Positions 11,816-60,959 of a stretch of DNA of 64,000 nt are shown here, in pieces. Position 1 is the first letter of the stretch. Each line of letters opens with the position of its first letter. The notes below the pieces were generated by a model. It saw nothing but the letters and a program-made list of their open reading frames with translations, had not been told where the DNA came from and ran no database searches. The position numbers and the translations under genes were made by a program. The stretch comes from Cristatella mucedo (lineage: Eukaryota; Bryozoa; Phylactolaemata; Cristatellidae). The stretch is taken from contig WPIO01000062.1 in NCBI GenBank assembly GCA_009760855.2, positions 1,522,001-1,586,000 on the forward strand. The letters run 5' to 3'.

Positions 11816-13884
11816 ATTCACTTCCATTAAAAGTGTGAGGTACAGCCTGAGAGGATATCTATGACCGCTATCGTAGACAGTGCAAAGAGACCGGGCTGCC
11901 CACATGTCTCTACACTCGTAAGGACAGCCTGAGAAAGAATGAAGCTTTAGACATTATTTCACACGTGCAAGAGTTCATGCTCAAAATCTACTTGCTGCTA
12001 CTGGGAAGCTGATTCGTAGAGATACGATTATGCGTTAACCAACTGTACAAGGTGTGAATCCTTGGATAGAAAAAGAAGTCACTTCTGTCCGTCAAGCACA
12101 GCGTGGCACGGCTGACAGCGGGGACTTTAGCGAGAGCACACTGGACCAACGAAGACTTTGGCAAACTTGAATGATGAAGTGATACAAGTAAATTCGCCAT
12201 TTTTGGAACTCAAAATGTATGCAATACGTTCATCGTAGCTCAAATGAAGGTTTCAATGATAATTACCTCCAAAAGAGAGTAAAATTGGGCTGCAAATTTG
12301 ATGAGGTCTGGAGCCGATTTTGTTTCGGATACCTTGTAACCAAGGGAGAGGCAGAGGGGGCATTTGAGCTCCGTCTGCCCAGGGGCAGCGAAACAAGCTG
12401 TTGAATGAACCTGGGCCGCCCCAAATCTATGCCTCCGTCCGTCACCGACGACAATGTTATGTCTTAATCTCATTCGAAGAGCAACTGCCGAGTTCGTCCC
12501 GAATAAATACTCTTGACTTTAGGATATAACTTCCATTAATTACAGGTCTAGCCCAGCCTACATTAAAATACTGCGGGTCTCGTCCCCTACATACATATTT
12601 TGCAGGTCTTGCCCACCTCGCATTAAAAGCCTGGCCCCGCCAGTGCCTTGTATCGTTACGCAAGAGGTTTGCTTATTTATAACTACTACTCCAGGATGTT
12701 GCGGTACCTGAATTAGCCTTCGTTGAGGAATTTTTTTTAAAGAGAGCAATGAGCCTAAGCAAGGGTTTTCAATTCTTTTCTGCTGCACTTGAATGTAGTT
12801 CAGAGCCATTTCACTTATGGGGTGGCCTAGTCAATCTATAGACCTAAGTCCCTTTACGTGTATCTGATGTGAAGTGGATTGAAGCCTAGGATCGTAGATG
12901 GGTCATATCCGACTCATACAGAATCACTTTTCTCAAGTTTGCAGGACGTCTGGAGAATGATAAGGCCAGATGTTAGCGAATGCCTAGCTAGTTCGTCCAA
13001 GAAGCTTTGATCACATGTTGCTTATTGCGGTGGCGTAGCTTCATTTTAGTTCTAAAAATTAATTATTAGTACTAAAAAATCTCATACATGTTACATAAGG
13101 TAATTTTATATACTGCTCATGATTACAGCAGGTTGTAGAAACGTTTTCCATAGCTGAGTCAGAACTTTTTGGGTTCGGCAGCCCTTTTTGTCGGCCTCGT
13201 TGATATTTCTCGCTCAAATGTATATTTTTTGAAGTGCATAGAAAAAGATTCGGTTCTCTTAGGGCACTATAAAATTGTTTTATTATTTACGATAAGCATA
13301 ACCTCTCTATTGCATTGCGTATCTTCCCATAGAAGGACGCTTACAAGAGGTTCGACTGTTCATACGGATGCCGAAAGCTATGAGAAATGGTGTTAGGTAT
13401 AACGACAGAGCCAAAGGCCTCCCGCAATAAGTGCGACTTCAAGATATAGAGCATAAGTTATTTACTTAATGGCTGTGTGCAATGCCCTTGATTAACAAAA
13501 ATAAAGACCAGATATTTCTCTGCATTCATGCCTCATCCTCTGCTTCTCTCAGGTCCCATTCCCAGGGCGTAAAAGAACTCACAAATTCTCTATTTAGTTA
13601 ACCTGCGGATGCCTTACCTAAAAGTACATGCTTTTAATCACTGAAAATTGTTAAGCTTTAAATTGCCATCGTTGCCCTGCTATGCTAGCTGAAGTGGCCA
13701 TAATAGACTCGGCAAAGCAGAAGCCATTTGATGATGGGTTAGTAGTTAAATGAAAATTCTCTCTTAAAGCACACTGAATTAACCAATAAAATCAAAACGC
13801 ACTAAAGAATTATCATCTTCATAGAGCCACATGCCTGCAAAGTATTACTCATCTGCATAGCGCCCCACGAGAACCTAATCTCTG
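11816..13884. other. Intergenic, nothing recognised
   Basis: Short frames (12219-12404, 12809-12240 region, 13169-13396) carry no conserved motif. Composition is AT-rich. Confidence 0.5.
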
Positions 13885-14035
13885 CCGCACTGGATTGGCC
13901 CAGTGGTTTGGGTGCTCGCCCCTACCGAGGTCTGGCCGAGGTTGTGGGCTCAAGCCCCACCGCATATGTGAAGTGCCTGAAAAGCGATTAAGTTCTCTGA
14001 TGGCGCTATACAAATACATTATATATATTATCCGG
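13885..14035 (+). mobile_element. SINE family 1
   Basis: Has the tRNA-like head (CCCAGTGGTTTGGGTGCTCG, then B box TGGGCTCAAGCCCC) and a LINE-like tail (GTGAAGTGCCTGAAAAGCGA, then GGCGCTATACAAATACATTA). Confidence 0.8.
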
Positions 14036-14094
14036 GCGCTGGCCGAGATAGCCGAGGAAGTAAGGTAAGGTGAAGTAGTAGTACTAGTAGTAGT

Positions 14095-14238
14095 TGTAGT
14101 AAGGTGCTCGGTCTTCACGACCTCGGTTGTAGGTTCGAATCCTGCAGTGGTCAATACTTTATTGCCAAGCGTAAGCGGTGATGAAAGCCATTAAGGCTCC
14201 TCTGCCGCTGTACAAATGAGGCTTTTAAATCAGCTAAT
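14095..14238 (+). mobile_element. SINE family 2, diverged
   Basis: Shares GACCTCGGTTGTAGGTTCGA, CTGCAGTGGTCAA and GCGGTGATGAAAGCCATTAA with the copies at 6940 and 58217. It follows the SINE at 13885 directly. Confidence 0.65.
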
Positions 14239-14242
14239 ACTT

Positions 14243-14335
14243 TTTTCACATGTGCCAGAGGGTTCGAGCCCAAAGCCTCGGCGGTAAAGGTGAGCACCTT
14301 GACCTCAGTCGTAAAGGCTTGCACCTTAATCCACG
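14243..14335 (-). mobile_element. SINE family 1 head fragment
   Basis: GGGTTCGAGCCCAAAGCCTC is the inverted B box, followed by two short GTAAAGGTGAGCACCTTGAC-like units. There is no LINE-like tail. Confidence 0.45.
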
Positions 14336-16032
14336 GGTAAAACCAGGGCGTCACAGGGGTCATAAGCTCACAACCGATCTAAAACAATTGAGACTAGTCT
14401 AAATCTTGGGTTAGGCACGATCAGAAGTGTCTCTCCTCTCCAAACAGGTTAGTGGCTGATCTTTGAAGGTCAAACCCTAGGGTCACCTCCCACATTTCCG
14501 GTTTTTTTCGTAAGCAGCATTAAAGGAAATCTCTCTTGGTCTCAATCCATGATGTGGTATTTCAGTGGTATTTCATTTTTGGTATTTTGGTCTACCACTA
14601 CCCATGAACACGTTTCAGATAACTGGCTTTTCGTAGAAACTTATATATGTTATATGGTCTATTTCTACACCACAGTGCCTTGAACACTATCTTAACCAAA
14701 ATTTTCAACATTTAACTAATTAGATTTCTTAAATTCAACGTAGTAGCTGCTCCCTATCAACCAGCGAATGTTGCTACGATTAAAAGCGATTTTCCTCTTG
14801 TGGCTGCATGAAATCTTACGTAGGCGCTTAAGAAGCGCATTTATATAAACCAATTGCCTCTACGTCAGCATATTTTGTCTCATTGCAATTAACGGTGTGT
14901 TGGTCACAGAAAGTTACTCCCTCACATGCATCTTCAGAGCAAGAGTTGAGAATATCTAAATAGCACCACTTGTGGCAGGCATTTCTAACTTCTTTGCAAC
15001 CTATTTAGTCTAGCATACGACGGTCGATATCACAAGCCAGTCATGAAACATGCCGATAAGGTACATCTACACTTGTGTAGGGTATCGAACAATTGATCAT
15101 AAAATTCACTACCACCTGTATCAACAAGATCTAAATTTGTCCTTAGCTCCATACCACCAACTAGGCTTTTCAGGCGCCATTTAAACCAAGGGTTTTTGCG
15201 GCGTAATAGTTATTAAACTTGACGCAGCCGCAGGGTGTTTCCTCATGTTGGCGCTCACATATACTACATACAGGCATCGTTAAGCTATTGCCGTCGAGTA
15301 ATTCTTAACAAAGCAGAAGTTTGAGACGCGAAAAGGGCAGGGAAGTGTCGAGGCTGTTTAAGCATACACATACTTTCACTCCTACTGTGTGAGGAGCAAC
15401 CATCAGAATCGCAGGACTACTCTACAATTTTAAGCAGCCTCAGGTGCACTTTCAACACTTGCAAGCCGCATTTTGACGAGGAAGTTGCAACAAAGACCAA
15501 CAGATTTCCGCCAGCCAATCAGAGGATATCTCATTTACATAGCCGCGCGGGTGGCAGAGAGCTGTATATCCATGGCGGTCAACAGGGCGACGTAATGACC
15601 TTGCGGGCACAAGGCCGTCTGTAACCGCCGGTACCCCAAATTGCGGCAAGCATTCTGTTTACTCTACTTCGCAATACCGAGGAAAAAGGCAGCCAACCAT
15701 GGTATGCTTTTCCATTTTATTCAAAAGTGGGTTAAAGAGGATCGATACCGCTATCAATAGTTGCATGAAACCCCTGCTGCGGTAGAGGGGTGGATCGATT
15801 AAGGGTATCCCCCCCCCTCGCCCGACTCGACTTCTTCTAAGGGTAGTGGGTTAGGTTTTTGCGATGACTATTCCATCAAATAAGGGTATAAGCATTTTTT
15901 TTTAGCTCACTACATCTACATAAATTTTGGAAGAAATCTGGATATGCCAAAGGCATCAGTGGTACAAACGGAGCTCAACGACCGGAATGCTGCGACCGGA
16001 AAGTACGTGAACTTGACCTCGCCCGCATTCGA
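14336..16032. other. LONRF upstream region, no clear elements
   Basis: AT-rich with no LINE or SINE recognised. A C run at 15811-15819 is a homopolymer. 15900-16129 probably includes the LONRF 5' UTR or promoter, but there is no TATA box at a convincing position. Confidence 0.45.
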
Positions 16033-16046
16033 CGTAATCGATTACG
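16033..16046. promoter_or_regulatory. Palindromic homeodomain-like site upstream of LONRF start
   Basis: CGTAATCGATTACG is a perfect 14 bp palindrome with the TAAT-N2-ATTA spacing of a dimeric homeodomain site, about 85 bp before the LONRF ATG. It may lie in the 5' UTR or promoter. Confidence 0.3.
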
Positions 16047-16129
16047 GAAGCTGGTTATGAAAGGTGGTCGTGACCCCGATCCTCATCCGCTGGCGCGGGT
16101 GTCCGTCGTGCCGTTCATTTTACGTAAGC

Positions 16130-26820
<10,691 letters not shown>

Positions 26821-28294
26821 CGGTCAGCGCAGCGTTGGCTGCTGCTCTTCATGCTGGGGCTTGGTTTGGCAGTCCTTTCTGCTTATCTTGCTCCAGCCAA
26901 TGGCAACGGCAGAGTGGTGGCAGACGCTGCCAAAGATCGATGAAAAACGAGCTGCTCTGTCATATGTTTTGCTCACGATTTATGTGTTCATGCTCTATGC
27001 AGCTTCAGTCGGCGCTCACTTCTAATGCCTTTAATCCCACGGACCACCGATACTGGCACGACTTGGCCGGAAGTTCCATGTCTTACAGTCGGCTGTGCAG
27101 TTTTTTCAGCCCCCTGCTGAGAAATTTCGTGGATACTGCGCTGGATATGTCGGCATTCAATGTATCATCTAGTTCTCGATTCTTTCTTTCATTACCGTCC
27201 TATGTGAAGGAGAGCGAGCGAGCACTGTGGGCAGCAGAGACTCCCTGATGATTGCAAGACAGCTTGTGCTGTGCACCTGGCCTCGTCTTACACTCAAGCC
27301 ACGTCCTGCATGCCTAAAAGCAATAGAGGATTGTTGGCGCAGCAAGCACTCGTGGGCTTCAGTTGAACGAGAAGGCTTCTGGTTCTGCCTGCATCCTTCG
27401 GGGCCAGTGTTTAAATGGAGCTGCCTAAGCAATGATAGCCTGTCTTTAAACGAGGCTTTGTTCCTTTGCATGGGCAAAGCCCTGCTGCTGCACGGCAGTT
27501 GCGACTTGTGACTCGATGGTTTCCCTCGTCTGCCGGTACTTGTGCAGTCCTTGTTGACACTGTATGCTGACACGGCAGCCCCTCGGTTGCCCTCTTCCTA
27601 GGCAATTTTTGCGGCTTGCTACTGTCGAGAAGGCTCTGACCGTTACTGTGGGCCACCTGCCACACGTGATCCCACATCCAACAGAACGCTCCTGAAGCTT
27701 GTGAAAAGGCATGCTGATTCTCCTTATGGTGCTTGCATATGTGCTGATTGCAGGTCACAAGTCTATTGTGCTCCTGCTCATGGCATTTAAAGTTGCTTAC
27801 ATTAAGATATTTATTAAATATATCGTGACAACTCGTTTTCGTTCAGACGTGCTTGCGATCGGATATCGTACTCATACTGGCAGTATGGCACACATAACAC
27901 AGCGACAAACGTAACACCGATCACCAGGCATCCAAGCAAGCTTGGCTGGCATGTAGATCTTTCCTCGTAAGCGAGACCGGCTCAACGTCCAACTTCCTCC
28001 CCTTCCCCCTGGTGTTCGATTGCTGCCTTCAATTGCAGCCTGTTCGACCAGCCTACGCACAAATGTGCATAAGAATCAGTCGTACCTGGTCAAGTTGGTT
28101 GCACTCATTTGCTGGTATGACTATAAACCCAGCTTACATCACGGCATATGGTTCGTCCATTTGGGTGAATGGTTATGTGCTTATGCCTGCTGCCAAATTG
28201 TGCATGTTACTATCAAAAATCAGTTGATGTGTTTCCTTTCCAGCCCTCGTGAAGTGAAAAAAAAGTTTTAGATGGGGATATAGGTTTAGAGAGC
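26821..28294 (+). other. Downstream of LONRF stop: probable 3' UTR then unclassified
   Basis: No LINE or SINE match. No canonical AATAAA was found on the + strand soon after the stop; an ATTAAA-type variant lies near 27814. The overlapping frames (26817-27248, 27227-27511) are in different phases and lack motifs. Confidence 0.4.
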
Positions 28295-28910
28295 ATGCGA
28301 ATTGAATGCATGGTCTTACAAGGAATTGAGATTGGCTAGAGGCGCAGCTAAACGACTTGATTCAGAATCGCAAGGTGGTATGATGTGAAGCCTGACTAGA
28401 GAGTGTAGTATTGGTATGCCGGAGCAAGGGGAAGGAAGGTCCTAAAAGTGAGTGAAAAACATCAAGTCCTAGATGGGTAGCCAATGCAGGTCACGGTGAA
28501 GTCGTACGTGGCAAGTGGTACGTTGGCGACTTTCAAGGCTAGCTGTAGGGTATAGCACCAGTTGCAAGCATCTTATTGCACACAGTAAGATCTGCGAGTA
28601 GAGAATTACAGGGGTAAGATATCACAAGTGCGTTGACCAGCTTGCTATGCAATACTAGCTGATAGTAGGCACACGTGACTTCAGAAGTAATGCGATCGTC
28701 TTGTGAAAGGTCACTTTTTTGAAAAGAAACCCAGATTTTCGTGGAGAAAACACGGGAGATATACCAACTGAGCCAATATTGAGGACTAGGCTTTCCTAAT
28801 TGAGAAAAGCCAGATTCCCTATAATTAGTAGGCTAGTCATATCACTATTCAATTTGAGAAGTGTTTGTGAAGTTTTTGCCATCCAAGTGCGACTGAGCAA
28901 TACATAATTC
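28295..28910 (-). mobile_element. LINE family A-like ORF2 fragment, old
   Basis: AGCTAAACGACTTGATTCAG, GGTCCTAAAAGTGAGTGA, GCCAATGCAGGTCACGG and AAGGTCACTTTTTTGAAAAG follow the order of the copy at 62250-62880. No 3' tail and no open frame. Confidence 0.65.
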
Positions 28911-29077
28911 ATGCTATAAGGGAGCTGTAAGAGTTTAACTTGCTGGTAGCATTGGAGGGTTTTGCAGTGAAAAGTTCAAAATAGTAAGAGCTAGCCAGGT
29001 ATAGGGAATGCAAGCGATCTGCTAAATTACACTTCTTCCAGGTTTTCAGTCGATGCACTACCCACAACTGCAAGCCA

Positions 29078-29200
29078 CAATGTATCTCCGACTGCAACTC
29101 CACAAAGCCATAAACACTAAGTGGGTGTTGCGAAGGAGAGTTTTGTATAGCCCACTCACAGCCTAAGCGGCTTTCGGTACGCATTCGGCTGGCCCGACAA
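29078..29200 (-). mobile_element. LINE family B 3' end
   Basis: AATGTATCTCCGACTGCAAC is the inverted family B terminus, followed by AAGCGGCTTTCGGTACGCAT, both family hallmarks. Confidence 0.75.
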
Positions 29201-30347
29201 GAATTTCCACGGTGACGGTGACTAGAAATTGGCAAAATGGTTCTTGCCACGTCCGTTCGCTTTTTGGTTTCGCCTAATCAGTCGCATGGGAGGTTCTGGT
29301 TCGAGGTTACGAAAACCTGGTTCGCCTAACAAAACTTGTGTAATGTCGGCCTTGCTAACTAGATGCTAAGATGGTCGTTGTTTCTCAGGACCTCATATCG
29401 TTATTGACCCTTTGTTATTGATTCTCTTGCAGCAGTCAGACATCTGGATGGAGATTTAGGTCTCTTATGGTGCTTTATAAACGAACCATTCTTGTTGTTA
29501 CTATTATAACTACACGACAGCTGTCCACAGGCCTCGTATCATCCTGGCCGCAGAGATAGCTCTCAGCCTCAAACGAGGGATTTGAGAGAATAGTCAAGCT
29601 AACCATCGTCGCCTAGCTAACACACGAGCATAGTGTTGCTGCTATTCACCTGGTCAAAATAAGAAAATATCAGCGTGTAGTAATTTAGCAGCCCTCAATC
29701 TCTGGCTACTTGGAAAGGAAATATCGAACTGTCTAATGTCCAGTTAAGATGTGGTAATAATTCATTTGAATTGCACCCCAAGAGTAATTTATCTCTTTCA
29801 GTCGCTTCACGAGGCTAGATAGAGCCCACGGTCTCGGTCATCGACTGGACTCACCTTGACCTTTGTTCAGGCGCGCACCTCAACCACTGGCCCCAACTAC
29901 TGCTCAAGCGATAAAGAAAGGCAAAGCTCGCCACAATGATAGTACCACGATGCAGTAAGTGAGATCAAGAAGCAGACGAGACAGCCAGTAGCAGCCTTGC
30001 TCAGCTGGCACCTGTTGCTACACCAGCCGACGTGTGCCGGTCAATCAGTGCTGACTCTGGGAGCTCACGCCTACTGTTACTGGGGGGGGGGGGATAATCA
30101 CGCCCAGCAAAGCCTGCATTTCCTGCTGAGAGACTATCACGTGCCCTTTGTACTTGCATGGGTACCACAGTCCACCGAAGATTACCAGGTCATGTAACTG
30201 CTGCGTTCGGGCATATATATATATATATCTATAGTTGTTTGTGTGTACATTTATCTATAATTACACTCGTCTCCAAATCAAAGCTGTAAACTCGTCATTG
30301 CAACAGCAAGACCGGTTCATGACATGACTCACCTCTACCACGGCCTG
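29201..30347. other. Intergenic, weak LINE tail trace
   Basis: GAGATTTAGGTCTCTTATGG followed by GTGCTTTATAAACG near 29444-29478 may be an eroded LINE tail. A G run occurs at 30079-30091. Nothing else is recognised. Confidence 0.4.
30211..30228. repeat. AT microsatellite
   Basis: About nine AT units. Confidence 0.9.
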
Positions 30348-30425
30348 CTTATAATAATAATGCACTTGATAAAGTGCCCTCAGAGAACTTAATCTCTTTC
30401 TAGGCGCTTTACATTGCTTGTCATA
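30348..30425 (-). mobile_element. LINE family A tail-only fragment
   Basis: ATAATAATAATGCACTTGAT, then AAGTGCCCTCAGAGAAC and TAGGCGCTTTACATTGC: only the last 75 bp of the element. Confidence 0.8.
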
Positions 30426-30494
30426 CCGGCTGCTATTATGTTTATGATAACTGTTTGTGCAGGGACATTGTTTCTTGCAGTGCACTGCTCCTAT

Positions 30495-30660
30495 CCTGCC
30501 AGTTCTTCAGTGCTACTTCCTTGATACTTGCTTCTTCGGCTGTGCACTTGATCCAGCTGTTCACTACAGATGTTCTTCGTTGTGTGAGATTAAGTCAGTT
30601 GGCTACCGTTGCATACCAAAAGCTACTTTGGCTTTGCATGCACTAAAGAGAACTTTTGAA
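30495..30660 (+). mobile_element. LINE family B fragment, diverged
   Basis: GTTGTGTGAGATTAAGTCAG, then TTGGCTACCGTTGCATACCA, match the GTTGCGTGAGATGAAGTC...TTGGCTACCGAATGCGTACC core of family B. Confidence 0.6.
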
Positions 30661-30694
30661 GTGAAAATATATTATACTAAACTATAAACTACAA

Positions 30695-30838
30695 TTCATG
30701 GGTATAGCACCCCAAGAGAACTTAATCTCTATTCAGGCGCTTCACATATGCCTCGAAGCTCGAGCCCACGCCCTCAGCAAGACCTTGGTCGGTGCGAGCA
30801 CCTTAACCTCTGGACCAAACCAGCTTGTGCACCAACTC
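30695..30838 (-). mobile_element. SINE family 1
   Basis: Inverted copy: TATAGCACCCCAAGAGAACT, CAGGCGCTTCACATATGCCT, CGAGCCCACGCCCTCAG, then GAGCACCTTAACC and ACCAAACCAGCTTG. Complete but diverged. Confidence 0.8.
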
Positions 30839-31204
30839 GGGCTTCTTGGCTTTGCTGGGTCACTTCCAGAAAGGCATACATAAACAATATCACAAGTTTA
30901 TTCATGCGAGCTTGGAAAAAAGATTACTCACTGGCTGGCAGGGGGCAAGCATGATGGTTTTCACGTCTCACATACTAACATTCTCTGGATCAGCTGTATT
31001 TTGGTAATAGATGTCTCTAAATAAGTACTCAAAATGCCTGGACCAGCTGTTTTTCGGCAACGGAAAGAATACATTATGAGCGGAAGTGGACGTATAACAT
31101 CTTTGGGGCATCCTAAACACCATATACTTCAAATTCTCACTGGATTACCATCGGCAATTCATAATAATGAGGCATATGTATAGATCCCCATGATAAGAAC
31201 TCTA

Positions 31205-31610
31205 AGATAACTAAGTATATATATCTCTCTCTAGGCACATTACATGTTGTGAAGGAGGCAGTATGTAATTACTTAGTAATAACGTGTGCAGTGTCAGTAG
31301 CCATAAGCACACAAAAGGACAATTCTCATGGACCCAGCAAATGCTGAGAAATGGGCCGATTTTTAGCTTCTTTTTAGACAATTGCGATGTTCATCTCAGG
31401 CAATCGATATATGCACTCAGAAACCTCTACTGAGAATGAAGCTCAAACCACTGTAGTACAATGCCAAAGATGGCCAGACAAGACAGCAGGTGCTTAAGAA
31501 GGACTTTGTGATTACTAGTACCAAACAGTGCACTGAGACCAGTATAGCTAGAGCAATAATGCTGAGACTCAGCTCCAGCATTTCTGAGGTCAATGCACAC
31601 TGCAATAAGG
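31205..31610 (-). mobile_element. LINE family A-like fragment, old, internally deleted
   Basis: The 3' part (TAGCCATAAGCACACAAAAG, then CCCAGCAAATGCTG) is joined to a reverse transcriptase part (AAGGACTTTGTGATTACTAG, compare 43169) with most of ORF2 missing. Confidence 0.6.
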
Positions 31611-31784
31611 CTGTTTATATGACGCGATTAACTGTAAACCCTGACTGGTATTTACTTACTACGTTTGATATTTTAATTAGACATTTTGCTGCTCTATTGC
31701 TGCTTGTTTGAGCATAATAATAATGATAATAATAATAAAGCATGTGTACAGGGTGCTAAGAGAGCCAAATCTCTCGCTGGGTTC

Positions 31785-31940
31785 CCGCCTAACCATGTTA
31801 TTCATATTGTTTATCAAGCATGATATTACTCACCATTCAATTGCATTTCCCTTTGCAGCAAATGTAAAGCGTCTAGAAAGAGATTGAGTTCGCTGAGGGC
31901 GCTTTATCAAGTGCATTATTATAATAATAATTATTATTAT
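31785..31940 (+). mobile_element. LINE family A 3' tail fragment
   Basis: CCTAACCATGTTATTCATAT to TTCGCTGAGGGCGCTTTATC and ATTATTATAATAATAATTA. Opposite in strand to its two neighbours. Confidence 0.85.
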
Positions 31941-31974
31941 TACTTAACATGCGCTAGAGAGCCTTTCTGGTACA

Positions 31975-32245
31975 CACGGCAGATGAGAGCCTGAGCAGAA
32001 AAAACAAGTCCTCTAAGTCTAGGTCCAAGCCTGTTAACTTAATGAGCGGCCTAACAACAGCCTCCTTTAAGATGGGTAGGGACAGTACCTAAAGCTAAGG
32101 ACTTATTGATTATGCTAGTTACGGTTTAGTGGAACAAATCGAGGCAACTCATAAGAAGAATATTAGGTGTAAAATCTAGAGGGCTAGTGGTCTTCTTAGA
32201 CTGAGGGATGAACTTTGAGATGAGATCGGCAGGGGTTGCTTGAAA
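31975..32245 (-). mobile_element. LINE reverse transcriptase N-terminal fragment
   Basis: The - strand encodes ADLISKFIPQSKKTTSPLDF, equivalent to DLVLKFISQSKKTASPLDPI in the copy at 43650. Confidence 0.65.
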
Positions 32246-33321
32246 GTTGAGAGGAGTAGCAAAAGAAGAACAGAGAAGTGGAGTCGAGAAAGGAGGGTAA
32301 ATAATCTAATTGAGATGTGTTACAGTAATGATGGAGCCTCTGAATTTATCAATCTTTCTTACAAAGGATTGGAAAAGCCATTTGCTAGATCGACGGGGGA
32401 TTGCAAAGATGAAGCTTGCAGTGGTTAAGAAGAATGCTGATTAGCATTTCGGATTGACCATCTGTGCTTTAACTGTCACTAGAAAAAGTAGATTTGGCAT
32501 TAGCTAGGATATGACTGTCCTCATATGGTTAGTCGATGCTCAAGACAGGATCCTCATTGTTGTATGTTTCATATGCTCGAGGCAAGGAATCGTCATGGCT
32601 AGCTTAACATTTGCCGTAAACCATTAACTATCAGGAAAAAGACATACATTGTTTTACAGAGAAGTATCAAAACATAGGCTATTTTCGTGCTTAATGGTTG
32701 GGCTGAAAGAATGTGCAATAACTCACTATATCAAAGTAACCCCAGCATACACTAAAAGTTTCCGGTTTATGGCAGCAGAATAGGCATGAAGTCTGGTAAC
32801 ACTTTATGTTTGAATACAATTATAAATAAACAACAGCCTTATCCGGATCAATGTTCACCTATGGCCTAAAACTCTTTATCTCCCAGCCACCTAGCTGGCT
32901 GCTTAAGCAAGACTAGCCCGACATCGGCTCAGGCTATATACCAAGCTGACTCAGTCGCAAGCAGACATTATCAAAGCCATCGCAGGCACTTCCCATTGCA
33001 GGCCCTAGCGGTACAGCAGCCGCCTCACGTAGATGCATGTGCACACAGAAGCATTCGCCAACTGATTCTCATTCCGTCAATCACGAAAAACGCTAACACA
33101 CGGCCACAAGCTCTGGGCAAACGACCAGTGCAGCAGGCATCCAAGCTATGCGACGCCCACAAGACGCCGACTGTGTAGTGCGTGGGGACTGGCGGCTTGG
33201 GCATTGGTTGAATGGCTTCTTTGCTTGCAGTGCCTCCTCAAAAGCAGTGCCTCCATGGCAACGGAAGTAGCGATGCATACGGTGGGTAGCAGCGATGGGT
33301 TGTCTTGCGTGCACCGGCTGT
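32246..33321. other. Between repeat debris and MO25 stop; likely MO25 3' UTR at right
   Basis: No coding motif. The MO25 3' UTR must start here on the - strand, but its end is not marked by a clear distal signal. Confidence 0.45.
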
Positions 33322-60040
<26,719 letters not shown>

Positions 60041-60099
60041 GATACTCTAACCCACCATTCACCTTGACAGATAGTAGGTCGGTCGGCCCGCTCCTACAA

Positions 60100-60170
60100 G
60101 ATACGCGAGCCATGACGTCGACCTTTACGTCGCAGCCAACCTGGACAATTGGCTCTTATCTCGCGAACGT
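60100..60170 (-). promoter_or_regulatory. Candidate MO25 core promoter elements
   Basis: In a CpG-rich block just upstream of the MO25 start codon there are two CRE/ATF-like half sites (TGACGTCG at 60113-60120 and TTACGTCG at 60125-60132 on the + strand), an inverted CCAAT box (ATTGG, 60148-60152) and TCTCGCGA (60159-60166), most of the TCTCGCGAGA promoter motif. The cluster lies 73-126 bp from the ATG, typical for a TATA-less housekeeping promoter. The start site itself is not visible. Confidence 0.5.
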
Positions 60171-60959
60171 ACGCGGTTAGACTAGCTATACTGAGTCAGC
60201 AAAGCACCGGGCGCGGCCAAGACAGGCGATTGCTGCGGCCCCAGAAGCCACCACCGAGCGCCACGCTCGCGCATCGCGAAAGCCGGGCGCGATCGCTAAG
60301 CGACATTTGGCCTTTATTGAGTCGCTCCGGCCGACGACGTCCTAAAATCGCAACCGAGCGAGAACGAGTCTCACTAGGGTGGCGTCTTAGTATCTCCCAA
60401 CGTAACGTGTTCTCGTAGCGGGCGGACACCGCGTCTCATCATTCCCGGAACAAATAAAAGCAGCCAGCCAAAAGGTGACTCTTTCCGTGGGCCGCATTAC
60501 CTGCACCGACAGGCCACTTCCTACAGAGGGCTACACCGAAGCACTCCCAGCACACGGAAACGTCGCAGAGCGCATGCTCCGCGTACTCACCGTCTATCCG
60601 GTCGCCGGTGGCGGAAGTTTGCCTTATCGCGATGGGTGTGCGTCACGCGCAGTGCCAGCACTATACGTATTTGCGAGTGCTGCTAGGTTTTCCCGGATAT
60701 AATGTCTGCGGTATGCTATGAAATGCATGCTAAGAAACGTATAGGAAATGTGCCTTGATCCTGAGGCTAGGACTGCGGATGTCCAAAAAATCATTAGTCC
60801 GCTGAATTGGGGCTGGTCGGCAAGACCAGGGCATGTTTCTCCCCGGCTTCACGAGTTAGTTATCTCCCATAGAACTCGCGGAGTTACCAAAAGAGCTGCC
60901 GGCGACAAACAATACCTTGATTTTACTGCTGACCGCAACAAACGTCCTCTCGTTAGAAA
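60171..60959. other. CpG-rich MO25 upstream region, then unclassified frame
   Basis: 60171-60680 is CpG-rich and likely continues the MO25 promoter or 5' UTR. The 106-codon frame 60748-61068 (+) is not recognised. Its C-terminal third may be the eroded start of the LINE B copy. Confidence 0.4.

Noticed and set aside
16064..16129. Upstream extension of LONRF exon 1 starting at a GTG (16064)
   Set aside because: Eukaryotic start should be ATG; the frame is closed by TGA at 16058 and the ATG at 16130 has a good context.
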